Assembly (NCBI GenBank): GCA_964006375.1
Contig: OZ023269.1
Location: 66,162,529-66,226,528, forward strand
Direction: 5' to 3'
From: Tillus elongatus
Taxonomy: Eukaryota; Arthropoda; Insecta; Coleoptera; Cleridae
Length of the DNA stretch: 64,000 bases
In this document: positions 34,789-46,548 of the stretch, piece after piece
How positions within the stretch are numbered: position 1 is the first letter of the stretch
Layout: each line of letters begins with the position of its first letter
The notes under the pieces: model-generated
Seen by the model: only the letters and a program-made list of their open reading frames with translations
Databases searched by the model: none
What the model was told of the DNA's origin: nothing
Made by a program: the position numbers and the translations under genes

Positions 34789-37280
34789 TGTTACGTGTAA
34801 AATTCACCTTAAGCATATTAACATCATTAATTACACGTAGCAGGCAAAATAAACAAAAACACCCCATATAATTATTCGGTTTCATATTGTTATTGGTTTA
34901 GGGACAGCTGTGAACGAACATCTTTAATTTGTTATCTACATTCATTCAGTTTCAATTTCTAGAAGTCGAGATTTACCACCGAAACAGTCGACAACGGCAG
35001 AGTACACTGTCTTGTGAAGGCATGGTTGCCAGCACGTCATTAATTTATTGTCTGTCTAACTTTAGCTGGTTGGAAATTACTGAATTATGTGTTAATGTAG
35101 TGAGATAAATTCTTCCATGCAGAACTGTGGTTACAACGGTCTCTATAAGCTGTGGAAGAAGTTTATTATCGAGATTAATATTGGAAGTTAGGTGTGTTAC
35201 ATATGTCGAGGTCTTGCGGTCGAAGCCCGAATTTCCCCATTCGTGTAAATGTCGCAACTCTGCGGTATTAAGTTATTCGTTGCCAGAGTTTGATATTTTT
35301 GATGGAAGAACGGGACACCATTTCTTGTCGTCTTTTTTTTGTTGACCGATAGCGAATCAGCAAGATTAGCTATGACCTGGGAGAGAAAACATTTTTGAGA
35401 AAAAAGGTTGGTTTTGAAAACGGTGGAAGAAGCAATTTAATTTGAGTGTGTGGCAAGATTTCAGCTAGAAAAAAGAAACAGGCAAGTGGGCCATTCATCC
35501 TAGTTTGGAGATTAATTTCTAGGCTGTAAAACGATTATAGTATTCTGGAGGTTTGGGAAGTTGAAGCGAATTAGTCGCATAGTACTTGAATACTATAATA
35601 TTCCCGTGGTGGAGAGTAAATGTCACATACGTAAAGCCGAAAAAGCAAGTGGCTTTGTGGCTTGTTTTCAATCAGAACCGGCTTGTCTAACTGTGGTCAA
35701 CAAAACACCTTGACATAACATAGAAACCCTCAGGATTTGGAGGTAATACCCAACTCGTAGTTTTTTTTTTATGTGTAACTAAGGCGTGTTTTCTCTTTCT
35801 ATTTGTTACAGGGTTTTGGTTTTAGCTTTTGGTTTTAGCTTTTGGTTTTGGCTTTTGGTTTTAGCTTTTGGTTTTGGCTTTTGGTTTTAGCCTTTGGTTT
35901 TAGTTCTAGTTTCAGTTTTTGTCTTGCTTTAATTGATTTTATAGTGCCTAATCGACAAGCAATAGGCCTACATATTGTCTTAAACTAACGAGTGGTCAAT
36001 GGGAGAATAAGAATATTGGTATGGTACCATTTTGTGGCACAAATTCAATTATAAGTCATTCCCAGCAACATCAGATTGCCGAGGACATTTCGTTGTTGAG
36101 TAGAGGAAGTACAGGTGGCCGGAAGGTACCGACACAGTGGACAGTAGATATTTTGTTAGCGAAAAATCGACCAGAGAAGGTTCACTGGAGATCAGACCTT
36201 ACAGGTAGTAGTCTTTAAGTTGTATTGTTAATAAAGAACTCAATTTGTTTGTTTGGACTTTTAAATCCAGTATTAAGCTGTGACTCTACTTATGGTGGTC
36301 AAGTTTTGAAATTCAAAGATAAAGTTTTAACGATAACACAATAGGATAAGATACCCAGCTTTTTATTTGAACCCTACACGTCAGCTGATGATTTATATTC
36401 ACATTATCATTAATATAATTGCTTTGAGTTTGATAAAGTACTATCATTATTTAGGCTACCATTTGATACACCTTTTCATATTTTAACATCTTTGTAAGCT
36501 GATCGTGATCACGAAAGGACACAAATTTCCATTTGATTTAGCTTAGTTACTTTTATTGTTGCGTTTGAATTACTTGACTTGTTATTGCTTACCATACGAA
36601 CGTTAGTAGCTTAAAGCTATTTGTTTAGCAGTAAATTATTGAGATATAGCAAGCGAGTCATTTTGCGGACTCTGTTATTCATTTAACATACATGCTAGCA
36701 ATTTATAGGTTATATATGTGTATATATAATACTGTTTTTGATCTGTCTGACCACTTGTAGGCATCATCTGGATTTTATAATAAACTAGAATTTTATTTTA
36801 TATATATATTTGTGTGTCGTTTGTTCTGCACTCACCTCTCACTCCCGTATTAGTAACGTTAGGTGCTGTTTAGTGTTTGTCAGCTTCTACGTAAGCCTTT
36901 AAGATATTCCAACTGTAAGATTTCGTTCCCACATTTGTACATTCCGACGTATAAGCCTGCGATTTTAGGTGCAGCTGCCAGGGAGGTCCAAGGAGTTCTT
37001 GGTTGTGTTGGATTCTTGGTAAGCTGGATTTCGTAATTAACATCTCTTATAAATATCCGGAACTAGGTGTAAAACAATCAAGTGGCGCCCTCATAGAGTA
37101 ACACCTTATAAAGAACCCTGCCCATCTTCACTGTATAAAAACTAGGGGCCACCTAGATTTCCGGTAACGTTGACCTTTCTATCGATCGTCGTATGTAGGT
37201 TGTTTGACTTTCAAACGTGGTAAAGGTTTTTAGGAACAGGGATTCCTAGGATCGATTTAAAGAGATAGTGGGCGGTCACA
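34789..37280 (+). repeat. 3' LTR (2,492 bp) of Ty3 element 3
   Basis: Practically identical to 27510-30001 at a constant offset of 7,279. It ends GGGCGGTCACA and is followed by ATAT and a (TA)n array. The TTTTGG array is at 35810-35911 and the TATA box at 37134-37141. Confidence 0.96.
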
Positions 37281-37380
<100 letters not shown>

Positions 37381-37492
37381 TATTTTCTAACTAAAAAAAT
37401 CTTTTAATTGATTTTACTTATCTTCATATCTTCATGATATGAGTTTGATTTTTAATGAAAAAACTTTTTAATAAATCGTTTTTATTTTTTAG

Positions 37493-37666
37493 ACTCTTGA
37501 AATTGATGGGAATATAGTATTTCAGTGTCAACATTCTGAAGTTGAATGTGAAGCAAACAAGATACATGCATGTGTTATAGAATACGTAAAGGATTCAATG
37601 ATGCAAGTGAAATATATCTCTTGTATGATAATGAATAACATATTGCCAGTAGATGCAGGTGTTAGG
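37493..37666 (+). CDS. GILT: GILT (lysosomal thiol reductase), internal exon
   Basis: A 58-codon exon, open in phase 0, bounded by TTTTTTAG and GTAAGT. Its product contains CQHSEVECEANKIHAC. This is the GILT family signature C-Q-H-G-X2-E-C-X2-N-X4-C with one change, Gly to Ser. GILT enzymes reduce disulfide bonds of proteins in acidic lysosomes or phagosomes and act in innate immunity in invertebrates. The active-site CXXC lies in an earlier exon that I do not see, so the 5' part of the gene probably lies upstream, possibly beyond the window. The exon continues in frame into 45291-45530. Confidence 0.9.
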
Positions 37667-37679
37667 GTAAGTAAAGGTT

Positions 37680-37750
37680 CTTTTTTCTCTTAGGGCTCGT
37701 CCGCGTCTTTGCCGCTCCGATAACACCGCAGCCTTTGGCTTATTGTGCAT
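37680..37750 (-). mobile_element. 71-bp 3' fragment of LINE family C next to a splice donor
   Basis: GGGCTCGTCCGCGTCTTTGC ... CAGCCTTTGGCTTATTGTGC matches the 3' end of the LINE at 46562. TAAGTAAAGGTT flanks it at 37668-37679 and 37751-37762. It is a severely 5'-truncated insertion, and its TSD begins at intron base +2 of the GILT exon. Confidence 0.9.
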
Positions 37751-37762
37751 TAAGTAAAGGTT

Positions 37763-37999
37763 TAATTATCTTTAAAAGTAGTTGCGCTTTGTTGTCTATG
37801 TGCCATGGTTGCAAGACGCCAAGGTTATTCTTGAGAATCAGTGTTTAATTTTCTTGACACATGTACTATCTACGTCTGTTTCTATAACTGATTTGTCGTA
37901 TTGGTGGCGTAAGGTTCCACTCTTGGTTTCTGATTGGGTTTGGTCTAAATATTTGTACGGGGGCATCAACTAAAAAATACTTGTACTTTTTAGACTATC
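37763..37999. other. GILT intron, nothing identified
   Basis: Unique-looking AT-rich intron sequence. The 63-codon frame at 37782 shows no recognisable homology. Confidence 0.6.
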
Positions 38000-38640
38000 T
38001 GTTTGTGACCTTCCTCTTCTCAGCATTCTTCACATGGCTTAATGATTAATGTGGCCCAATGCATGCTAGAAGTCCACAAAAACCAAATAAACCACATGTT
38101 GATCAATTCTACTGATTGTTCAACAATGATGTGGAGGTTAATAATGTGATCTATATAGGATTTGTGTGATATGAAACCTACTTATTCATTTCTGATGGTG
38201 ATCTCCATGGAATTGGACAGCCTCTTTAGTAAAATCTACGCCATTATCTTGCTAATCATGTTTAAAATAGTAATCCTTTTCAATTTTTGCATTAAATCAA
38301 GCTACCCTTTTTCTTGTAAAATTTACGAGATGTTGGGTCCTTTCCATTCACCTGGCATGCTCTCGTAGTCCCATGCTTGTGTTACGAGTGGTACAATAGT
38401 TCAGTAGCTGTGTTACTATCTATTTTTAGAAGTTAAGTTGGTAAGTTGTATGATCCAGCAACTTCATTGTTCTTCAAGGTTTGAGTCACCGACTTGGTTT
38501 CCGCTTTAGAGGGTGCTTCCATTTTCGTCTTGCAACAGTCTTGAAATTTGAGTTTGTCCATCAATTGTGGGAGGTGGTAATGCTAACCTTGCTGGATTCT
38601 CTCTCCAAACGCTTAAGAAATGTTCTTGCCATCTGGACAA
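38000..38640 (-). pseudogene. Old RTE-like LINE relic in GILT intron
   Basis: Minus-strand fragments, broken by stops, recall RT N-terminal regions: MARTFLKRLERESS-like text near 38600, MPGEWKG near 38350 and NAKIEKDYYFKHD near 38260. They follow the order linker, then first RT blocks, as in RTE-type elements. The match is faint. Confidence 0.45.
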
Positions 38641-39670
38641 TAGTGTTAAGAGCTAGCCGTGTTTATTTGTGAATTATCTTTTCTGTTTAAACTATTGATT
38701 TACTAGAATTTTGGTTGATTTATATAGTTATCTATATAAGTTAGATTCAGCTGCCATTTTGCTATATGTATTAGCTTATTTATCCATGCCCTTTTGTCTC
38801 ATCAGGTACTTCTTTTCATGGGCCTATTGGTTTTGTTGTATTCTTTAGAAAGTGGAGTCATAGATTCTTGACTCTGTGTTAGATTTAGTCCTTCAACCTT
38901 TAATATATTTACAAGTGTTCTTTGACATCCAGTTTTTGTGCCCTGTTATTATTTGATAATGGACTGGCGTCAAGTATTACCATATATCGTTTCATTGTTG
39001 GTCATGGCTTCTTTGCTCTTATAAGTTTAAATTTATTTATAAACTATGCAGTAGGTACATTACATAAAGCATTTTGTTTTTCTTAGACTCGCCTTTGCAC
39101 AATTTATTTTAAATTAATATTTAAAAGCCGAGTGTTTTTTAATATTATGCTTGGTAATGCCATCATCATATAGGTTATGTTGTGAGTAGGCCATTTCAGT
39201 CCCTCCACTGCGACCCTAGGCTCTATTGTAGCTCACGCCTGATGTCTTATATTTCGCCCATCAAGTCGAGCCTCTTACAGAAGTATACAATTTTTGAGGG
39301 CGAAAGTTGATCCAGATTTTCTGGCGCAAGTTGGGTCTTGTCAAAGAGCAGGTGTCTGGTCCTGTCCGCAGCCGAACAGGAACATAGCACATGTTCTGTT
39401 CTTTCGTCACTCCATACACAGTCGGCATTCGGTTTCTTGTCCAATTCAAGCCCAATTATATGCAGGTGGCGACACAAGCGACAGTGTCCTGTATACAGGC
39501 CGACCAGAGTTCTCAGCTGTTGCTTGTTTCACTCTAGAAGTTTTTCAGCCCGAAACTCTAAAAGGCCATTTATGAAGGCGTTAAAGGGTGCTAATCCTGG
39601 CAGATTTTGCTATTGTTGGATTGTCTTTCCATCCATGCAGGTCTCTAAGGTGCGATTTGCTGCGCATAAT

Positions 39671-39857
39671 GTGTAAGCTATATAATATATTGACTGTTCA
39701 TGTGGATATATTTTCGTGTACCTTTAAGGACTTTAAAACTAAATGTCTGCCTAGCAAGTTTATTATTATTTTTTTATTATGTATTGTAATTTTTGTTTTG
39801 TTTTGTATCCCGTCCTGTAATTGGATTTTTTGTAGGATGGTTGTCAATAAATAAATA
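39671..39857 (+). mobile_element. LINE 3' tail inserted in LINE copy B
   Basis: About 187 bp, ending GGATGGTTGTCAATAAATAAATAA, interrupt copy B between GCGCATAATG and GGATATCCCCAGCGC, where copy A reads continuously. The ending resembles the tail at 25659-25760 (GGATGGTGTATGAATAAATAAA on the other strand). It is a 5'-truncated copy of a related Jockey/CR1-type LINE. Confidence 0.75.
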
Positions 39858-40922
39858 AGGATATCCCCAGCGCATGTTCCGGTCTGATATAGTTCACCTC
39901 GTCACTCCTCCTGGCAAGAGTGTCGTTCACTTTATTGCCATCAATGTCCGAGAGCCCCGGTATCCAGACCAGCGACAACTCATTGTAGCTATGAAGGTTG
40001 TTAAGGGCTAAATTGCAACGGTAGGATCCAAGTAATTATCGATTTGTATGCCTTCAGCATGCTGTCAGTCGTTTTTTTAAGTCTGTACGTTGTCCATCTA
40101 GTCTTCCTTTCCAGTCATATGTGAAGAGTTGGGATGTTTAGGAGGACTTCCAGAGCGGCTTATGGAGTAGTGCTCAACGTACTGGTTGTCATCATATATG
40201 CTTGTCTCTGTAGCTAAGCCAGTTTGGTGCTCGTGATACCACGAAGTGCCTAGGCCACCAAGTTATAGCTCCATAGGCTATCATTGGTCTGATAACCACT
40301 ACATAGATTCAATACATTTGCTGTGGGTTTATCCCGTAGTTGATCTTTCAGCATGTCCACCAGAACAGCTTGGCCCCGCGGATTACATTCTCGAACTGTA
40401 CATTCCAGTTGAGCGTCTTATCTAGAGTAACCCCGAGATATTTCGCCTGTTCCATAAATGGGGGTGTGTCACCCATAAGCGTAGGTGGTTTTAACTTACG
40501 ACAACAACAATGGTTTTGTGGGGTTTCACAGACATCTGCTGCCTTTGACACCAATCATTCACTATCGTTAGTGTCTCTGGAAAGTTCCTCTTCAGATTTA
40601 CCTCTTACCAGTATGACAAGATCATCCTCGAAGGGGGATCAAAGCAGGGGGAACAATACTCCGCCCCGCGGGCACTTCCTCTCAGACTTGAAGCTGACAA
40701 CCTCCCTGCAGCAAGGTAATAATGGTCCTGTTGTATAGCATGCTTCAGATCCAGCCACATATGGTCGGTTCCACTTCTCTAGCGTGAGCAGCTTCGTGGA
40801 GGGAGTTTTCCAATGCTCCTCCAATGTCGAGAAATGCAGTCAAAACTACCTCCCTGTTATCCAGAGAGTGTTTAATGCAATCAACAAAGCTATTGAGTGC
40901 TAACTCAGAAAATTTGGCAATT

Positions 40923-41018
40923 TGGTAGGCATATTGGTGGATATTGAGGGGTTTAGTGTTTAAGACATTTGGTAGGCATATTGGTGGGTATTGAGGGGCT
41001 TAGTGTTTAAGACATTTC
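40923..41018. repeat. ~48-bp tandem duplication in LINE copy B
   Basis: TTTGGTAGGCATATTGGTGG ... TTTAAGACA occurs twice in a row with two or three differences. Confidence 0.8.
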
Positions 41019-42203
41019 CCCTAATGTGTCCTCCACTATTTTTTCCAATCCCTTACGAAATAATGAAGTAACGCTGAGAGGTCTCAGCGATTTAGGTTGG
41101 AGATCATTACTTTCCAATTTGGCAATATAGATTACCCTGGAATATAATTCCAAGCCAAACTGGCCCTATATAGTCTAATGAAGAATGGAAGGAAAGCCTC
41201 CAGTCCAATTTTTAGCAGAACCGGAATCACTCCATCTTCCCTTGGCACCCTGAGTAGCTGTAAATGTTCATTAGCACACTCAACCGCCGAAGTTATAATT
41301 ATTTTCCGACCAACGGGTTTCCTTCATTATACGGGATCAGACAATTTGGGAAATGAGTACATGCTAAGAGCTCTTAACATTTCTTTCTGTGTCTCTGTAT
41401 AGCAGCCATCTGGTTGCTTCATCGATCTCAGCTCATGAGCACGTTTGCGTGAGAATCCTGTGTAGCTTGGGATTGCTGGGTAAATCAGAAATACCCTCGC
41501 AGTACCTACTTCAAGACTCCCTCTTTGCATTTCTTTCCTTTTTATTGTAGTGTGTTAGATCGGATTTATGTTGTCCCCAGTTGCCTGTAGTCGATTGAAG
41601 AGATGTTGCATTTCTCGTCGTCATTTTTTGAGATTTTTGTTCCACCAAGATGACCTTAGACTGTCTTTTTTTGTCTTAGTGCACAGTTTTTGTGATACAC
41701 TAAGATAATTACACCCTTTATTTGTTCTGATGCAATTTTTATGTCATCATGATCCCATACTGCAGGGATTGCGAGCTCAAGGCGTGATATGAGAAACTTC
41801 TTGTAGCCCTGCCAGGTTGTTATGTTCGTGTCACAATACTCCACCACAGGTCTAGGGCCTGTTTCAATCTCAAGCAATATGGGCATGGTCTGAACATGAA
41901 GGTTCAGACGACACTCAGCATTTGATGATTTTAATGCTCAGTAGTCTTGGGCTAATCGTGAGATCTGAAAACTCTTTCCGATTGATGGTTATAAAGGTTG
42001 GTTCTGAGCCTACATTGTTTACAACCAGCTCTTACCCGAATATGTATTCAAACAATAAATCACCCCGTCTATTGGTGTCCCTGCTTCCCCACACCAAATG
42101 ATGTGTGTTCGCATCACATCCCATTACAAGTGATTATTGTTCCTCTTGCCATAGGCAATCAATTTGTGCACTTCTGCTGGAGGGGGTTGGTCTGCATTTA
42201 TAT

Positions 42204-42534
42204 GTCCGGGAAAGTAAGCTAAGCAGGCTATTAAATCTAACCTGCTCTCTCTGGATGTGCTCATGAGATGGATGGCTACCATATCTTTGATACAGTAACC
42301 TGAAAGTACAAAATACTTTCAGTTGTTTCTGATCTAGACACAGGCTCTGGGAATGCTACTAGGGCCAGGCTCTATTGTCTTACTAGAAGTACTACCTAGC
42401 CCTTTGGTTCGGTCCAAATTGGCCGTCTAGGGTCCGGGAAAGTAAGCTAAGCAGGCTATTAAATCTAACCTGCTCTCTCTGGATGTGCTCATGAGATGGA
42501 TGGCTACCATATCTTTGATACAGTAACCTGAAGA
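42204..42534. repeat. 100-bp direct duplication, 230 bp apart, in LINE copy B
   Basis: CCGGGAAAGTAAGCTAAGCA ... GATACAGTAACCTGA is present at about 42204-42305 and again at 42434-42534, practically unchanged. The second copy is misplaced relative to the endonuclease reading order. Confidence 0.85.
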
Positions 42535-42729
42535 AGAGCTTGGAGTCATGTGCAAAAAACTCATTAGGGTTGCAGTGCTGAGAGGCCAAAGGCCTATGTG
42601 ACTCGTTAAACAATTAACAATCTGTTCTTCTTTTAATTTCATGCTAAGGAGGTATTTTGCAGCCTTAGCATGATGCAGGTTCGCTTGAATACACGCAATT
42701 GTGGTGAACATAGATTGAGGATGAGGATA

Positions 42730-43690
42730 AGTATTGACTGAAGACAGGTTTTATGTTTGGGGGTTTTGATTTAGGTTTAGGTGTTGGGTCATTCTCCTTC
42801 TCAGAATTTCGATTTCCCGACCTTCCTAAAGGAGGGCCTACTTTTAGGGGTCACATTAGGGACGGATTTTCCTCTCCTTCGTGTGTTCCCTCTAGAAGTT
42901 CTAGAGGCAGGATTATCCTACCTCCTCCTCTAGTGGGGCCAGTTCTACTCATGGGTTTATCCCCACGCAGAGGTCCCACTTTCAGAAGGATTAGCTGGAG
43001 GAGATATGTCACCTGCACGCCCAGAAGGGTGTGCTCCAGTTGCTGTAGGTTGACTGGCGATAATATCTGTGGGTGTCTGTTCAGCCGCAGAACCCCTCAG
43101 CCTTGGTCAGAATAAAACCTACCCAAAGGCAAGGTATGGTCTGAAGCTAATTGCCACCAGCGTGGTCGTTGGCATTTCGTCGATCGAAAATGTCCATGGC
43201 TCGCCCGGCGGTCCCGCCTCCTCTCGTGTGGAACAGGCCAGTCTCAAGTGTTCAGGCCATCGTTCATTTTCCTACTCCTGGTGAGCACCTGTCCGGGCGT
43301 TGATTGTGCACCAACATCATCCGGGATGTATGCCATACAGACATATCTGGATGCCTTGTCCTCGCACAAACTTGAGACAAGCCCCTTCTAATGGCTGGAG
43401 CTGTCCAACTGTCTGTTCCAGCCAGAGGATACTATCCACTTTGGCATAAGCGATAAAGAGCTAGCCGGGTCGATTTGGGTGCTGAAACTTGCTAATGACT
43501 TTGTGCAGGTGGCAAAACAGCCCCAAGAGGGTCCCATCAGACCAATATTTCGTGCAGTATTTGGAGTGATCAAAGTGGACATTATCCAGACGAAGGGCCA
43601 AAAGTCATCATATAACCAAGGAGACAAATGGACAACTCTGACCTCATTTTCCCATGTTTTAGTTAGTTGTGTGCATTAAGGTGGAAGATA
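42730..43690 (-). pseudogene. LINE copy B ORF1 remnant
   Basis: Minus-strand fragments such as EGACLKFVRGQGIQICLYGI and PGEPWTFSIDEM, followed by LALGRFYSDQG, match the pattern of the gag-like ORF1 domain common in arthropod I/Jockey-type LINEs (W-EG-L-V near the start, then IPG, then W-SID). The reading frame is interrupted several times. Confidence 0.6.
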
Positions 43691-43984
43691 AAATTATTTA
43701 TCAGGCAACATTTTAAACTAAGGGCACATAACTTCAAAATTAATTAAGTGCCATTCCCACATAAAAGTTATTCAGATAATTTTAATATCTTATTAGAAAA
43801 TTACCTTCCCTGTGCTTCTCTACCCAGTATATCTTGATCTATAGCAGTTTCAGTATGTTATCAATTGTAGTGTTGGCTCGCTGTTGGTGATCCCTGGTTC
43901 ACTTCTTACCTAAACCTGTCGTGTTTTTCAGTAAATTATAAATACCCAGTTCAGTAACTATTGGAAAACACCACTTGGGTATTG

Positions 43985-44200
43985 AAGTTATGCTCGAGTA
44001 AGTTAAATGCTGCACACTCTTATCTTTCAGAGAGTGTGAATTTGTCGGTCCCGTGAACCACGTCAATTTAGGTATGTAAAAGATCACTGTCCTTACCAAA
44101 AGCAGTGGTCTTACAAAGTTTTTAACTTGGTAAGTTGATACTGCTCACTGATGTTGGTGATTGGCGGTGGTTGTGGAAATATGCTGATGTTAAATATAAG
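43985..44200 (+). repeat. Old SINE relic in GILT intron
   Basis: AAGTTAAATGCTGCACACTC, GAATTTGTCGGTCCCGTGAA and CTGCTCACTGATGTTGGTGA follow the order of the SINE at 54194 (body, then 3' part GTCGGTGATTGG), with many changes. 43691-43984 before it is unidentified. Confidence 0.68.
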
Positions 44201-45290
44201 CAAATGCAGTAGAGATAACTTATATCAAATAAGTCTAGTGCCCTTACCACAATAGTCAAACCATATTAAAAAAATAGTTATGGGAGGATTGATAACAAGG
44301 ATTGATATAAGGGACATTTCCTGGACGAATTTATTTTCAACTGACAAAATTGAAATTTGGGAAAGTCTAAAAACATGCGTACATCGCGCCGAGCCGAGGT
44401 TTCTTTTATAAAGTTGCCCGCTTACTACGTGTATTTAATTGAAGTCATTGCATGCATCCACTCATATCAGATCAGGTTCATGCTGTCCGCAATCGGTCGC
44501 ATTCACCTTGTTAGGAGCGGAGTATGCTGCATAATAAATAATTATGTGTGTGAGCTTGCGAAATAAAAATTTTAATAATTAAATTAGTTTCAGAATTTGA
44601 AATTTAATATTTAAAATACAAAAGGGACTTTAAATAATGCGGTTTAGGTATGTAGTCGTTATTTTAAGAGAAGCATGCTTCCCTTGCTTCCATGGACCGC
44701 ACGCCACTAGTATTCGATTATCAGAAACAGTTGCCGCTTTTAACATATGAAAAGAATCTAGAACTGATTTATGTACTCAGATGTGTTCATCATTAGAAGG
44801 AATTTAGCCTGATAACATTTTGCAGCATTATGTGAATGATACACAAATCAATGAACGAATTTTGATTCTTAAATACTCTAATTGCTTCAAATACTGATAA
44901 CTTACCTATTTTTATTCCTAGTTCTTGTTTTTATTGCTTGACAAGAGCATGCCAAAATCCTGGTAGTACATAACTTGATGTTACATATTACACACGTTTA
45001 TGATATGTGAATGCAACTTACATATGTAACAGCATTTAGTTAAATCTTTTGGGATTAAGTACAGTTATCTAAAAAATATCTTTTACTAGATTCTAAGGTC
45101 CGAAATTAATTATATTATGCAGTTTTGATTTTTATGTTCTTACAAGTTGTTAATTCATTGTCCAAAAACTTATAGCGTAACTGGTATTAGATTGTGCAAT
45201 TTTAATTCAGATTAGTTTGTGGAATATTAAAAAATGATTAGGAAAATTATTTTTGTATTATATGTTTAAGACATACTTTATTTTTTCCAG
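44201..45290. other. Distal part of the GILT intron
   Basis: AT-rich, no identifiable repeat or exon. It ends in a good acceptor, TTATTTTTTCCAG. Confidence 0.7.
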
Positions 45291-45530
45291 TGTGCTCAAG
45301 AACAGAAAATTGATTTTACACCAATTTCTGAATGTGCCACTAGTGAAAAAGGAACTATTCTTTTGAAGAATTATGGGCTTAGAACGCATGCTTTGAATCC
45401 TGCAGTTGTGTTTATTCCAACTGTTGAATTAAATGGTAGTCAGAAATTTGTAAAACAGTCTTTAATTCTAAAAGATTTGTTACAAGCTCTCTGCCAAGTT
45501 CTGAAAAGTAAACCAAGTGCTTGTATTTGA
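45291..45530 (+). CDS. GILT: GILT, terminal exon
   Basis: 79 codons and a TGA, following TTTTTTCCAG and joining in phase 0 to the exon ending at 37666. The product begins CAQEQKIDFTPISECATSEKG and continues with LLKNYGLRTHALNP, VVFIPTVELNGSQ and LLQALCQVL. This is the expected GILT C-terminal half: Cys pairs, G-T-L-P, then (F/V)(V/I)P-(T)-x-x-(I/L)NG. The asparagine in NGS is a possible N-glycosylation site, common in lysosomal GILT. No frame damage is seen, so the gene looks functional despite a 7.6-kb repeat-laden intron. Confidence 0.92.
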   Translation, partial: CAQEQKIDFTPISECATSEKGTILLKNYGLRTHALNPAVVFIPTVELNGSQKFVKQSLILKDLLQALCQVLKSKPSACI

Positions 45531-45621
45531 GTTTTTCTTGTTCCATTTGTTACATTGTTCTAATATATTTTATGTTCATTTCGTTATTTATTTAAGTATT
45601 GAAGCAACGGTTGTTGATGTG

Positions 45622-45627
45622 AATAAA
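45622..45627 (+). terminator. Candidate polyadenylation signal of GILT
   Basis: AATAAA 92 bases after the stop. Further AATAAA hexamers at 45674-45679 and 45907-45912 are alternatives. Confidence 0.55.
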
Positions 45628-45649
45628 AATATTGTTAACGTTTCCTTTT

Positions 45650-46548
45650 GTTTTTTGTTAAACTTTTCTTTAAAATAAATTTGTCTCTTTAGTTAACAAA
45701 TTAACAGATTGTCCAGTGATTTTTTGTAACATTGTAAAATATTATTGTTGCCTGTTCAAATTAACTTTATGGGTACAGAAAACCTTTGTAGTTTTTGTAC
45801 TAGGCATTGTTAAAATCATTTATTAATTTCCATGTATATTTGGATCACTGTCTTCATATAAAAAGTAAAATGTTTGTTTATGTTTGTAAACATAAATTCC
45901 ATACAAAATAAATGGCTTTTTTGCTGAAATGTGTTTTTTAGTTTATTAGTAAATCCTTACAGCTGTTTATGCAGATTAAAGTGGTGTAAAGATAAAAATC
46001 CTGGCACAGCAAATGCATTATGACGGGAAATTGTGGTAAAAATTTACTATCTTAGAAAAATAAAAATGTATCATTTAGTTATTGAACGTTGACAAGCATT
46101 CACGAGAAATTATAGTCAGGCCTAATACCATTTGGTAGTAGGCGCACTTTTGAGTTAATGCAAAAAAAAATACAAACGAAATGCTCCTATTTACCTTATG
46201 GCATGTGTTTTATGTTCTATCAAATAAATAAAAATATTTAACTATTGCTCTCATTTGGCTTTTAGGCAACCCATTTTTATTTTTCAATAATTTTCTGTTT
46301 ATCAGGAAAATTTTGGTACATCCTTTAATTTGTACATAGAAAAACTGAAAGTAAGTCTTCAAGAGATCACTCGTATAGTAGAAAACATTGACATTGAAAT
46401 GGATGAATTCAAACATATTCATTATGTCAGAGATTTTATTATCATGAGAGGTCTTGTACAACAGTTTGTGGCTAATGGACTTTGCTTCTGAGACGATCCC
46501 TAGGCTAACACACACACACACACACATTATCATGAGAGAAAAATTAGG
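45650..46548. other. GILT 3' flank
   Basis: AT-rich DNA with a short (CA)n at 46508-46525. No gene or transposon recognised up to the LINE TSD at 46549. Confidence 0.65.

Larger units (their letters stand above)
39240..42690 (-). pseudogene. LINE copy B ORF2, degenerate
   Basis: Recognisable minus-strand blocks are ECVWSDERTEHVLCSCSAADR-like C-terminal Cys/His text (39247-39477), an RT C-terminal part (PPFMEQAKYLGVTLDKTLNW, 40348-40554), RT blocks around 40640-41330, the endonuclease-RT linker (41327-41886) and the endonuclease N-terminus (IACIQANLHHAKAAKYLLSM near 42690). Stops and shifts are frequent. Confidence 0.82.
39175..43690 (-). mobile_element. LINE copy B, same family as copy A, in GILT intron
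   Basis: The 3' region (ACTCACGCCTGATG-type text from 39180; GCGAAAGTTGATCCAGA) and ORF2 pieces match copy A throughout. Unlike A it keeps the RT-to-RNase H connection (about 40020-40560). ORF1 remains are present to about 43680. It contains a later LINE-tail insertion (39671-39857) and two internal duplications. I could not find a clear TSD. Confidence 0.85.

Noticed and set aside
38481..38672. Plus-strand 63-codon frame as a gene in the GILT intron
   Set aside because: It overlaps the antisense of an old RTE relic and shows no homology of its own.
43388..43627. Minus-strand 79-codon frame as a separate gene
   Set aside because: It lies in the ORF1 region of LINE copy B and is an out-of-frame reading of it.
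46508..46525. Short (CA)n as a possible landing site for the Tx1-like LINE
   Set aside because: No LINE sequence adjoins it; short CA runs are common.
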